From: Rhodosporidiobolus odoratus
Taxonomy: Eukaryota; Basidiomycota; Microbotryomycetes; Sporidiobolales; Sporidiobolaceae
Reading direction: 5' to 3'
Length of the DNA: 64,000 nucleotides
Assembly (NCBI GenBank): GCA_034387635.1
Contig: JAOANU010000019.1
Location: forward strand, 62,001-126,000
Positions 21,433-32,582 of the stretch are shown piece by piece (the first letter of the stretch is position 1; each line of letters begins with the position of its first letter). The position numbers and the translations under genes were made by a program. Below the pieces are notes generated by a model. The model worked only from the letters and a program-made list of their open reading frames with translations, did no database searches and was not told the origin of the DNA.

Positions 21433-24400
21433 ATGTCACAATCACTCGCCTTACTCTCTCAAGACTACTCGTCACTCTCAAAGGAAGCAGGGAGGAGACA
21501 CAGTGACGTCCGCGACGTACGCCAACCCCTTCTGCTCCCGTCTTCAATCCCTTGACAGTCACAACTCTGCCTGCACACCCACAGGCAGCAGACAAAGCAG
21601 CTCAACTCCTCAAAGCCAACCCCAACAAGGACACAGCATTCGACGAGCTCAAAGCAGGTACCCGCCCTTTCTCGTTCGCGCCCGGCCTCCTTCGTTCGAC
21701 AGCAGCTCACGCTTCTTGACAACAGATCCACCTCCAGCCCAACATCCCCTCTACCAACCCATCTTTCTCGCTTCCACAACCCGCAATGCAAAGGTCATAG
21801 CCCTCGCAGTGTCGGCCCTCCAGAGGTTGATCGTAGCAGGAGCGGTGCCCAAAGTTCGTTCCTACCTTTTGCCTCCCTTCCTTTTTCCCACCATGCTGAG
21901 TAGCCTTGTTTCTCGTCCAGCCCGTGGTCAAACAGATCCTAGACACGCTGGATCAGGTCATTGCACAAGGCGTTGAGATACAGCTCAAGGTTTTGCAGAC
22001 GCTCGTTAGCCTTCTCACGACTACCACCCAGACTCGAACACCCGGGGGAAAGCCGAGAACGGACAAGCTGGTGCAGGGAGAAGAGTTGGGGCAGGCAAGT
22101 CTTCCTTACTCTGGCTCGTGAAGCTAGCGCTGAGCAACGCCTCCATGCTCCAGGCCCTCGAACTCTCCCACCGCCTCTCCACTTCGAAAATCCCCGTCGT
22201 CGCCTCAACCGCCTCTGCCACTCTCCGTCAACTCTTCATGTTCGTCTTCGAACGAGTAGGCGAAGAAGACGCTCTAGTCGCTTCCGCCTCTACGTCTCAA
22301 GACTCCGACCCAGCGACGTTTCTCCCCGAAGCGATCTTCAGCGTCGACGTGCCGCCGCTCGAAGAAGATCGTGCGGCTGCAGTCGGGACCTTCACCTCCT
22401 CCTCGTCGTCTTCTTCTGCTGCGGCAGGGAAGAAGAGAATGGTAGAAGGCGACGCGCCCGAAACCCCCATGCCAGACGGCGCCTCCTCCGCATCCTTTCC
22501 TTCCGACCCCTACTCCAGCAGTACAGAGAACTCTGCCCGCTCGATTCGCCTCCGACCTGCCGCCCGAGATGCCTACCTCCTCCTGGAAGACTTGTGTCTT
22601 TTGATCAGTGGCTCGGTGGAAGGAGGTCCGGATGGAGAGCCTAGCTTTTTGAGGTGGGGAAGTTTGAGTCGAACGTTTGGGTTGGAGTTGGTCGAGAGTA
22701 TCGTGAGCGGGTTTGGGGGCATTGTGAGATCGGTACGCTGAGAAGCAGTCACTCTCGCGCTCTCGTCTGACGTTTCTGCTTTCCACGTTGCAGCATCCGG
22801 AACTCCTCCTCGTCCTCCGCGCGCACCTCTGCCCTCTCCTCATCCGGTTCCTCTCGTCCCCACCTCGATCAACCCTGTCCACCTCCACCTCCTTCACCTT
22901 CTCTTTCCCCCTAACCCTCCGCCTCACCCGAGTCATCTTCCTCCTTCTCAAACAATTCTCCGACCTCTTGACCCTCGAATCCGAAGTCTTCTTGACCATG
23001 TTCATCAGGGTCGTCGGACCGGGAGATAAAGGAGAGGGAGAGGGGGGTCATCCGGCTGGACCGGCGGCCGGCGCCAGCGCACCGTTGTGGATGAGAGTGC
23101 TCGCGTTGGAAATCTTCCGGGGACTGTGCGGGGACTTCAATCTGATGGTCAAGCTGTACGCGAGGTATGATGCGGCGACTCGAGAGGCAAGTGCAGGAGC
23201 AGGAGCCGGAACAGGACGAGGGAAAGGAGGGTCGACAGTCTTCAGCGACCTCATGACCGCCTTCAATCGACTCGCAACCGAAAAACCCACCGCACTAGGA
23301 GTAGGAGCCGCGGTCGTCTATGGTTCTTCCCTCGGACCGACTTTTGCGTCTGCTTCTCCTGTCGGACCACCTTCAGCGGTCTCGGCGGCTGCACCTTCGA
23401 CAAGTACTCTGGGCGCCGTGACGGGGTCTCATCTCGTCGATAGCGCGATGGAGATGGGCTTTGGGCTCGCTCAGGCAGCGGGGAGCGTGGTTGGGTCCGC
23501 GGCCGCAGCAGCAGGAGCAGTCGCTGCCCAAGCAGGCGGGACTGGCAGCGGCGGAGGACCACCTCTTCCAAGTTTGAGCACCTCCACTGCGAGCATGAAA
23601 CTACAATGCATCGACCAGCTGGACAAAGCCGACCCTCCGCCGGTACCGGATACTTATATCTTCCTCCTCGCTCTTCAGTGCCTGTCGGCGTTGGCGGATG
23701 GCTTTGCGACGTATACGTTGTCGGCTTATGGCGAAGTGGTGGCGCGACAGGCTAGGGTGGAGGGGAAGGAATCGGCGCGGTCTGTTGCGCCCAGAGCGCT
23801 GGATTGGGCGGCGTTAGCCGACTCCTCCTCAGATTCGCAAATCGCCTCGCTCAAGGTTGTACGGTGTATGGCCGAGACCGCCTGGCCAGCCCTGCTCGCC
23901 TCCCTTTCCTTCTTCATCTCGACCTCCCTTTCCGACGATCTCTTCGCCGACGTCCTGACCTCCCTTCAGAACTTCACCTCTGTCCTCGGAGTGTTGAACC
24001 TCGAAACACCTCGAGAAGCCTTCCTCACCTCCCTGTGCAAATTCGCCATGCCGCCTGCAGTGGTCTCGCACTTCGCCTCCTCTCAAGACCATTTCTTGTC
24101 AAGCTCTTCACACGCTTCGAAGCCTTCCTCGGCAGCCGCGGCAGCTGCAACAGCGGTCCTCAGCGCCGGAGCCGAATCCCTCGCCCTCCTAGCAACCGCC
24201 TCCGGAGTAACTTCCCAACTTCCTTCTTCCCAATCCCTAACGATGACAACCACGACAACCACAAACCCGATCGGACTCTCCTCACGCAACCTCTCCTGTC
24301 TCCGAGCTGTCCTCTCCGTCGCTCATTACCTAGCAGGCAGTCTCGGTTACTCGTGGTTCGCCGTGTTTGAGACATTGCAGAATGCCGAGTTCGTTTTGAG

Positions 24401-27400
24401 AGCGACGGCGGCGGGGGCGGGTGGGGGAGGGAGGGCGAGACGGAGGACCGTGGCGGGAGGAATGGCGCCGCCTGGGACTCCTGGACGATGGGGTGCGGTA
24501 GGAGGGGCCGCGGGTTCGACTGGATCGGGAGGTGCGACGGCGCCTCTTGGTCCAGGTGGTGGAGGAGGGGGTGGAGATACAGGCGACTCTCAACCGATTC
24601 CCGTCCGCCCGACCGAAGCAGACGAACTCGCCATTCAGTCGAGTATAGCGAAACTGTTCGAGGTCAGTAAGACGTTGGAGGATGAGGCGTATAGGATGTT
24701 TGTTGGGGCGTTGTGTAGGTTGAGTGGGGAGATGATTGGGGTTCAGATGGATGAAGATGGATCGGTTGTCAACCGGGGGACAGGGGGAGGGGGAGAAGAA
24801 GGAGGAGGGCGTGGGAGTGGGACGACGACGCCGGGTGATACGCCCGATCGAAGTAGGAGGAGGTCGAGTGGGATTAGCACGGTCAAGACTCGCATGGGAG
24901 GCGTTGGTGGGTTTGGGTCAGGCGAGAGGTCCTTCGGCATCTCGAAACTCGGCGTGGTTTCAACGATCAATGTCCCAAGGTTGATTCAGGGGGATCCGGA
25001 CAAGGTTGGGTGGGATTTGACTATGGGGCACTTTTTGTTCGTACTGCATTGCACGACGGCCCCGACGTCGATCAGGATACAGGCGGCGGAAACTCTTGGA
25101 CAGTTATTGGTGTTGGCGCCAAAGAACCTCGAATCACTTTCTTCCTCTGCACCCTTTTCCCCTCCTTCTCCCTCTCGATCAAGTTCGTCCCAACATGAAG
25201 ACTTCCTCACCCTTCAACGTCGCGTCCAAACCCAAGTCCTCACCGCCCTCTCCTCTCTCGCTTCCCCCGCCCCACGTCTCCAATCCTCAACCGACATCGA
25301 CATCCGCCGCCTGGCCCTCGAGTCGCTTCTCAAAATCCTCGAAAGCAACGGTCATGCCTTCGTAGCGGGCTGGGATCGAATTTTTCACGTCCTCCGCACG
25401 GCATGCCCTGCGGCAAGTTTCGTCGCTCCCCCTTCTCCGTCGCCTTCTTCAACTTCACTTGGCGCGAGAAGGTCGATGGATACTATTACCGAGCGCGACA
25501 GCTTTGCTCCGATGACTCCTTTACGCTCGAGCGTAGGGCCAGGAGGTGGTGGAGGCGGAGGCGGGTACTTTGGCTCAGGCGCAGCGGAAGGACCGGCCAG
25601 GAGCGCCAAGACGGCCGTTTTGGTTCGGACGAGTTTCCCTTCCCTCCAGTTGATTTGCACCGACTTCTTGGAGGCGCTGAGTCCGGAGGAGATCAGGGAT
25701 TGTATTGGGACCCTAGCGGAGTTTGGGAGGCAAGGCGAAGATGTCAATGTGGCTTTGACGGTAAGTCCTGTTCTCTCGCTCGCCCGTGTCGTCTACCTGG
25801 GTTGCTGATACGCTTGCGACTTGCAGGCGAATGGTCTCCTCTGGAGCGTCTCCGACCACGTCCAAGCCAAGCGAGAAGGCGACGGAAGCGAACGAAGCCA
25901 ACAGCACGGCGAACTGTGGATGTTCCTCCTCCAGAACCTTCTCAACCTCGCCCGCGATACTCGACAAGAGGTTCGTGATGCGGCCGTTACGAACATCTTC
26001 CGTTCCATCTCGATGTATGGCGCATCGTTGTCAAAGGAGACTTGGGAAGCGTGTTGCTGGGAGATCATTTTCCCGCTTGTGGAGGATATCTCGTCAACCA
26101 TTAAGCAGGCGAACGACGATGCCGCCTCGGGCGCAGACCTCGACGAAGAGACTGTACCCCAAGTTAGCGGCCCTCCCATTAGGGTGCTCGACAAGAAACT
26201 CGACGATACCAAGGTCCTCGCCCTTCGTTCCGCCGGCGAAGTCTTTTTCGAGTACCTGCCTCAACTCGTCAAAACCGATCGATACGAGGAAATCTGGCGA
26301 GCGTTCGTCAGTCAGCTTAAGAGGACGTTCGTGGAAGACCGACCAGCCCCAGCGACGGCGGCGATGCAGGCTCTTGAGAAGGTTCTCACGGTTTCGCTGG
26401 ATATGAGCGATGCGACCAGGACGGCGTTCTCCTGGGAGGTCGCTTGGGCGGCTTGGGATGAGATCGGGCGAACGCTCGAGGAGAACGTGGCGACGGATGG
26501 CGGGGAGAAGATCTTCACTCAGGTCAACCTCGAGGCTTTCGTTCGGGTCGTCCTTGCCATCTATACACCTCCTTACATCGCTTTCGACCTTGCCCGCGTG
26601 GAACGACTGCTTGCTATTCTCAAGACCGTTCTTACCTATACCGGCTCTCCGGACTACCGCCCCGACGTTGATCACCTCATGCCCCTACAATCCTCCATTC
26701 TCGAAATCATCGCCGTGATCAAACTCGACGACGTTCCTGGAGCGCCGGCAGCCGTTTTGTCCGATCTGTCGGAATACCTCAAGCTGGCTTTTACCGGTTC
26801 CTTCGAAAGCGCAAGCGAGTCGAGCGTACCGGGGCGAGGGAGGGTGGTGCAGGTCGTCTCCTTTGTTGCCTTGACAAAGGAGGTTATGCCGCATGTTCAG
26901 TGGCTGTATCAGAAGTATAGCGACGATGTATCGGTGTATGAGCAGGGCGCGGTAAGGAGGATGCTTGAGGTAAGTCCCATGTCTTCCTGTTTCAATGTTC
27001 CGCGTCGCCTGACGTCTCTTTTCCCCTCGCAGGCTTATTCCCTACCGATGAAGCTGAAGCACGACTGCCCTGCTCCGGCCAAATTCGGCTCGGCGGAACC
27101 TCTGTGGAAGACCGCAACGGTTAACTTCCTCAAGGCCGTCAAAGATGTCGTGGCTGAACTGCAGCGTTCTTCGACCGGTACGTGCTCTCACCTACTGTTA
27201 GCTTGGGTCGTTTGATCTGATCACTTGGTTCGAACAGAACTACCTGGATCAAGCCACGTTGCGATCTGGGAGCAGATTGTTGAGGGCTTTGCTGGGGCTC
27301 TCCTCGCTGAAACGTGGGCTTCATCCCTTCGCCGGTCTTCCACTCATCCGCTTACGTTCCAAATTTTCAGCGGAAGTCACCGGGGGATGTCCGCCGACCA

Positions 27401-28607
27401 GCTTCGACAGGAGGAGAACTTCGACCTGGCTCTTCTCGGTGCGTCTTCTCCCTCTTGCTGCCGGTGACACTCAGGCTGATTGCCTTTGCCCCGTAGTCTC
27501 GCTCGAGCACGACACCTTACCTAGTCTTGGCGCTGCGGTCGTGCCCGACCATCTCATCCGTCGACTTGCCAAGACTCTCCAAATCGCATCGCGGCTATAC
27601 CAGCTCGACTACCCCTCCTCCATGTCTTCCTTCGATCTTCTCGCCGCCTCGCCTTCCTCCTCGGCCGACGTCCCTGCTCCCCCGACGCCTCCACCAGAAG
27701 AACCGCGGTTCGAGCTCGACTTTGATGAGCAAGTCAAGGGGGAGATGAGGGGAACCACAGTTGAGATCGTCCCAGTCGGTCGCGAGCGGTTCGCGTACTG
27801 GTGCTTGGATCTACTCTTCTTGGTGTGCTCGAGTGAAGAAAGCGGTGCGTCATCTTTTTCGCTGGCCAGCGCATCCTTCACTAAGCTGACTTGTGCTTTG
27901 TTATGTGCTCTTCGGCGCAATCAGCGGAACAAGATCCGCTACGAAGACGGATAGCGGCTTTAGCTCTCCCTTCGCTGATGAATCGCTGCGCTGCGGTTGT
28001 CAAGACTTATGTGGCAGATGCTCCTCTTCGGGGCAAGATGCCATTCCCACGGTACGTTTCGTCTGCCCACTTGCCTTTAGCTGAAATTAGTCCTGCTGAA
28101 TCTCTTCTCCCCAATCGTTTCTCCAGGATACGCCAATCTGAACTCCTTTACCTCCTCCACTCCTGCCTCTCCCTTAACCTCCCATCAGGCGCACTCTGGG
28201 CCTCCTCCCAATACTCCCCTTCTTCCTGCATCCTAACACCCTTTTCCTACGACCCCTCTCTTCCCCTACCTCAACTCGTCCGCTCCGCTCTGCTCCATTC
28301 CCCTCGAGCGCACCTGTACGACCTCTACCCTCTATTCGTCGATCTACTCGCGTTGTCAGAGCTGACTCCGGCTATCAAGGCGCCGAGTTGGGGTCCTCAT
28401 ATGGGTTTGGAGAGGGATGAGGAGGGGAAGGAGGTTTGGGAGGGGTTACCTGGCGGGATTGAGGTGGGGAAAATTGGCAGGTCGAGAGGGTACCCGGCAG
28501 CAGGAGCAGAGGATGAGGAGGAAGGGGCTGATGTGAAGAGGTTAGTGCTGAGGGCGTTGAAAGTGGTTGGGAAAGAGGTGGGTGCGGGTAATGGAATAGT
28601 GAGGTAG
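21433..28607 (+). CDS. MON2: MON2-type Golgi/endosome traffic scaffold
   Basis: Mon2 is a large peripheral protein related to the Sec7-type Arf-GEFs but lacking the Sec7 domain. It works with the flippase Neo1 and Dop1 at Golgi and endosomes. The N-terminal DCB region is recognisable: MSQSLALLSQDYSSLSKEA, AADKAAQLLKANPNKDTAFD, YQPIFLASTTRNAKVIALAV and GVEIQLKVLQTLVSLL. A HUS-like region follows (DAYLLLEDLCLLISG, FGLELVESIVSGFGGIVRS, HPELLLVLRAHLCPLLIRFL, FSDLLTLESEVFLTMFIRVV). The large central exon (about 22,795-25,760) has long low-complexity Gly/Ser inserts. C-terminal helical repeats include WMFLLQNLLNLARDTRQEVR, TNIFRSISMYG and NYLDQATLRSGSRL-like sequence. Roughly ten or more small introns occur, mostly at the ends. 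Expected length is about 2,100 residues, somewhat longer than yeast Mon2 because of the inserts. The last exon stops at 28,607. Confidence 0.86.
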
Positions 28608-28970
28608 AGAGGTAACGATGTAGATTTGTAGGAAGTCGGGCCGGCGATACCTTTGTCATCTGTTTCGGACCTATCTGGCAACGTCGGCCTCGAAGCGCCA
28701 CAGTCGACCTGTCACTATGAGTGCGCAAAGGGCAGTGTAAAGCGAAAGCAGCGGCTGACAGCGGGATGAAGAAGGCAAGCTAGCACCCGCACATTGGAGC
28801 GACTGCCGGGGATCTCTGCGGGCTCAAGAGCCGTCACGAAAGCCTGCCGCGGTGTGCGCGCCCCCGCCCCCGCTCTCGGCCAAACGAAGGCGGCAGGAAG
28901 ACAAGAACGGATGGTGAAGCTGCCTTTTCGTAATCCCTGACCCCTACAACATCAAGAACGAACGAAACGC
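28608..28970. other. Convergent intergenic gap MON2/RPS6
   Basis: 363 bp holding both 3' UTRs. A CCCCCGCCCCCGC tract lies near 28,860. No gene seen. Confidence 0.5.
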
Positions 28971-30058
28971 TTAGGCGGAAGCGGCGGCGCGGGCAGCCCT
29001 GCGAAAGAATACCCGTTAGGTGAGCGGCAGTCTCCTGACACGGGGAGGGACGAAAACGTACGACTTCTTGGCCTTGGCGGCAGAAGCAGACGCCTTCTTC
29101 TCCGAAAGACGCTTGGCCACAACCTGCTTGTACTCCTCAACCTGGACCTTCTGGGCTTCAGTCTTGCGACGCTTGAGCGAGCGGAGGTGGCGGCGGCGCT
29201 GGAGACGCTCGGGGGTCACGAGACGCTGGATCTTGGGCGCCTTGGAGTAGGTCTTGCCCTCCTCCTTCTTCGAGGGGACCTCGCGACGGATGACGAACTT
29301 GCGCACGTCGTCCGACTTGTCGAGGTTGAAGAAGCGGCGGATCTTGGTCGCACGCTTGGGACCAAGACGCTTGGGGAGGACGGTGTCGGTGAGACCGGGG
29401 ATGTCGGACTCGCCCTGCTTGACGACGACGAGGTGGAGGGCACGGATGTCGGCACCGACAATGCAACCGCGGACCGACTTGCGCTTGCGCTCACCGGTGC
29501 GGCGCTGGCGGTAGCAAGAGTGGCCCTTGCCGAGGAGGAGGCGGACACGGTGGGGAACGAGGACACCCTGCTTGAGAGGGAAACCCTGCTTCTACAGGGT
29601 GCTCAAGCCGAGGTGAACGTAGGCGTGTAAAGGTGGTGCGATGGTCCAGGAAGAGAAAGTGGGGAAGCGAGTCGGCAGGAGGTTGAGGTGGCGGCGAACA
29701 AAGTTGAAACAAGCGAGGTCGTCAGGCGGGTAGGCAGGTCGCGGTGGTGATATGTAGAACGGCACGTCAGACATGTTCGTTATAGACTAGAAAGGAGAGG
29801 ATGGGACGAACGTCGTTACCACCAGTGATCCTCACGACGTAGCCCTTGAACTCGTCACCGAGCGCGTCGGCGGCGACCTCCTGGGCCATGCGCTTCTCAT
29901 AGAAGATGCGACTGCAAGGGCGATCAAACAGTCAGCACGTTGTGTCGGACCGACAGGTAGGTAGGGCGAAGGGGGAGGTGAACGGACGTCTTGCGCTCGT
30001 CATCGATCTCGATGGTCTTCTGCTGCCCGGTGGCAGGGTTGGCGAAGCACAACTTCAT
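28971..30058 (-). CDS. RPS6: 40S ribosomal protein S6 (eS6)
   Basis: eS6 is a small-subunit protein and a target of TOR-pathway kinases. Exon 1 (30,058-29,988) gives [20 protein letters not shown] then ERK, with donor GTCCGT. Next come [20 protein letters not shown] and [13 protein letters not shown], then after an intron [100 protein letters not shown] and [12 protein letters not shown] last small exon encodes RAARAAASA and the stop. The usual C-terminal serine phosphorylation cluster (RRLSSLRAS in animals and yeast) is not present here: the tail is Ala-rich. It is divergent from RPS13 across about 1 kb, and a decayed copy of its 3' end lies at 32,320-32,582. Confidence 0.96.
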
Positions 30059-31044
30059 GCTGCAGGTATCGAGGCAGGGCGAGAGCGAGGGCACGAGGTC
30101 AGCTCGTTTGCTCTCGAGAGGGAAGTTGGTGCACCTGAATCTGCCCCATCAGCCTGCCAGAGTTTCCGTGTGGCTCATTCCCCCGTTCTAGCTCCGCTAT
30201 CCCGCTGACAATGCCCTCCCGTTGTATACGTCCGACGCTTGCTCGCAGTTGCGTCGAGTGACCCCCAATTTTCGCAAGTTGAGTCGCTCCTCGCTCCTCC
30301 GTTGACGGCTCTGAGTGATTCGAAGGGTGGCCTACGCGGCAGGATGGCGGTGATTGACTAGACTAGCTAGGTATAAGAATAGCTCACGCGGAAGGTCGAG
30401 ACGAGAAAGGGGGAAAAGGGGAGGCGAGCTTGGGAGAAGTTGCGACGGGCCAACAGTCGGGCCCAGGCTCACTCGTAGGGGCCCAGGATTCCGCTTCCCT
30501 CTTGTCTCCCTTTTTTTTGCTCTTTGGACTCTCTGTGTTTGAAGCTCCCTCGACTAGGTACATACACACCACACGCTACACCCCTACACTCGCCTTCGAC
30601 CCTTCGTCTCGGCTCATCTCCTTCTCGCCCTTGTGCACCTCAACCTGCCAGTCCTGACCTTCTTTCCCTTCTCTTCCACCTCTAGCTCTAGCCGACTCGC
30701 AGCGCCCTCTCGCTACACCGTAAGCTATCACAACAGCCCTACAGACCCAGACATACTCGCCTAGACTTGCCAGTCGCCCTCAAGATGAGCCGTTCGAGCT
30801 TGGGCAGACTATGGCCCGCGAGTCGGGACAAGGGAGCCGGTCTAGGTACCAAGCAATTGCTGACGGCTACTCTTGCGCTGGGCGACGTATTCACTTGCAG
30901 AACGTAAGCTGCTTCACTCTATCCTCGCTTCCATGCCGGAACTAACCAATTGTCTCCTGCATGTACCACCTGAACTGTCCTCTTTCGTTCCTTGCTGCCG
31001 TTGGTCCACCCGCGAGCAGCCCCCTCCGACAACACTAGCTCAAG
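30059..31044. promoter_or_regulatory. Divergent RPS6/RPS13 promoter and leaders
   Basis: About 1 kb between two ribosomal-protein start codons. The RPS13 side (30,500-31,040) is strongly pyrimidine-rich, as in highly expressed fungal genes. The CTAG|GTACC at 30,841-30,848 with CTTGCAG ending at 30,899 could be a leader intron. A short frame MSRSSLGRLWPASRD (about 30,785) would be a uORF. These are sequence readings only. Confidence 0.5.
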
Positions 31045-31982
31045 ATGGGTCGCATGCACAACCCCCACAAGGGTATCGTCCGTCGACCTCTCCCTCGTTC
31101 ACCCCACCTCTCTCCCCACTCACGCCTCTTCCTGTTCCATCCAGGCCGGTTCGGCTCTCCCCTACAAGCGCTCTGCCCCGCGCTGGCTCAAGATCTCGGC
31201 CGACGAAGTCAAAGACCAGATCTTTAAGCTGGCGCGCAAGGGTTTGACCCCGAGTCAGATCGGTGTCGTCCTCCGTGACTCGCACGGTGTTGCCCAGGTC
31301 AAGAGTGTCACGGGTAACAAGATCCTCCGTATTCTCAAGACCAACGGTCTCGCCCCTCAGGTGAGTCTGAGTTCACCCTACTACACATGTGTGTAACCTT
31401 GCCATGACGCTGACCTTGTCACTTTTTCCCCTTCACCCTTTTCCCACGTCTTCTCTCCTTCTTAACCGCCTTTCCACTGTGCAGATTCCGGAAGACCTGT
31501 ACCACGCAAGTCTGAAGTTCCCACGGTCCTCCGGAATCTGCAGACCTGGGTTCTCGATCTAACAAGGTTCTCTCTGCCCTTTTTCTCACCTGCAGCTCAT
31601 CAAGAAGGCCGTTCAGGTTCGCAAGCACCTCGAGCGTAACCGTCACGACAAGGGTACGCAACATTGTCTGCTTGCTGTCTCTTTTTCAGTCGGAATTGAC
31701 CTTACATTTGTCTCTTTCGTCTCCTGTTCTCCACCTTCTCACCTTTCCTTGACCGTCCACATATACCACCTCAACCTGAACCGCACGCGAGCAGACTCCA
31801 AGTTCCGTCTCATTCTCCTCGAGTCCAGGATCCACCGTCTCGCCCGTTACTACAGGACCGCGTCGCAGCTCCCCCCTACCTTCAGGTTCGTCCTCTCCTG
31901 CCCTGATCTCTCTTCTCTGTACTGACGGCTGGTAATCTCGTGCAGGTACGAGGCTGCCACCGCTTCCACCCTCATTGCCTAA
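31045..31982 (+). CDS. RPS13: 40S ribosomal protein S13 (uS15)
   Basis: uS15 binds the central domain of 18S rRNA. Six exons fit in phase: 31,045-31,077 ([11 protein letters not shown]; donor GTCCGT), 31,145-31,360 ([20 protein letters not shown] ... [20 protein letters not shown] ... [13 protein letters not shown]), 31,485-31,505 (IPEDLYH, a 21-nt microexon), 31,596-31,653 ([19 protein letters not shown]), about 31,796-31,885 ([20 protein letters not shown]) and 31,947-31,982 ([11 protein letters not shown]). The intron after the microexon starts with GCAAGT, the normal form of a GC-AG intron, not GT. Reading through it would reach a stop after about 18 foreign residues; skipping the microexon would delete seven residues in frame. 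A stable hairpin covers the microexon (separate entry). The protein is complete at about 150 residues, the family norm. Confidence 0.97.
31480..31542 (+). promoter_or_regulatory. Hairpin spanning RPS13 microexon, its 3' splice site and GC donor
   Basis: Bases 31,480-31,497 pair with 31,525-31,542: 18 positions with one A·C mismatch, loop of 27 nt. The 5' arm holds the last five bases of the upstream intron (TGCAG) and the first 13 bases of the microexon. The loop holds the rest of the microexon and the GCAAGT donor. The 3' arm is intronic. The same structure, with the same single mismatch, is kept in the inverted copy at 34,129-34,191. Regulatory function is inferred. Confidence 0.65.
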
Positions 31983-32319
31983 GTCTGTTTCTCAGATTGG
32001 GGTCGTAGCAAAGGAGCACTGTTTTGAGGTTGTTGCAAAGCACGAGCTTCAGAGCAACGCATCGGAGAGCAATACGGCCTGACACGGGCAGTACGCAGAT
32101 GCGCATCGACCTTGTGCGTTGTTGCCGTATCCTGCGACTGGCCCGCAAGCTTCTCTAACCGCCAACCTTCTCAATCCACTTTGGGTTTTCAAGAAACTCA
32201 CAACTACTCGTTGCTGTAAACACGAAGCTGAGCGAACCCTCACTGCAGTCCATACGCTAGTCGTCCTCGCTACGGCTCCCGTGTGTATCCAGTCTGCCTT
32301 TTCCCTCTCGCACTTGCTC
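31983..32319. other. RPS13 3' flank, start of rearranged region
   Basis: Contains the RPS13 3' UTR. From about 32,100 the sequence has no supported gene, up to the point where similarity to RPS6 begins at about 32,320. Confidence 0.5.
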
Positions 32320-32582
32320 AAGATCCCGCGCCTCGTGACCCCGGTACGTGACAGCGCCGCCGCCACTTCCGGTCGCTCAAGCGTCGCAAGACGGAAGCCC
32401 AGAAGGTTCCAGTCAACATCTTGTAGCCGGGCGTCTTTCGGTGAAGCGGATCCGGGGTGTCTGCTTCTGCCGCCAGATGTCAAGAAGTCGTGCGTTTCTG
32501 CCTTTCCATCTACCGTAGGATTGCCCCTGACGCTTGGGCTTGTGCAGGGCTGCTCGCGCCGCCGCTTCCGCTCAAGTTTCGT
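32320..32582 (+). pseudogene. Decayed RPS6 3'-end fragment
   Basis: This stretch aligns with the end of the RPS6 coding strand: AAGATCC-GCG-CTCGTGACCCC, then CGCTCAAGCGTCGCAAGAC, GAAGCCCAGAAGGT, GCGTCTTTCGG, TGTCTGCTTCTGCCGCCA, AAGAAGTCGT, an intron-like stretch, and finally GCGCCGCCGCTTCCGC. The intron between the last two exons is still represented, so the copy was made from DNA, not from mRNA. Frameshifts, an in-frame TAG in the middle and loss of the stop codon show that it is not functional. It is inverted with respect to RPS6 and much more diverged than the RPS13 copy. Confidence 0.85.

Noticed and set aside
29187..29630. 147-codon plus-strand ORF over RPS6
   Set aside because: Antisense shadow of the highly codon-biased RPS6 exon.
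31419..31664. 81-codon minus-strand ORF over RPS13
   Set aside because: Antisense shadow. It stays open only because of the palindromic microexon region.
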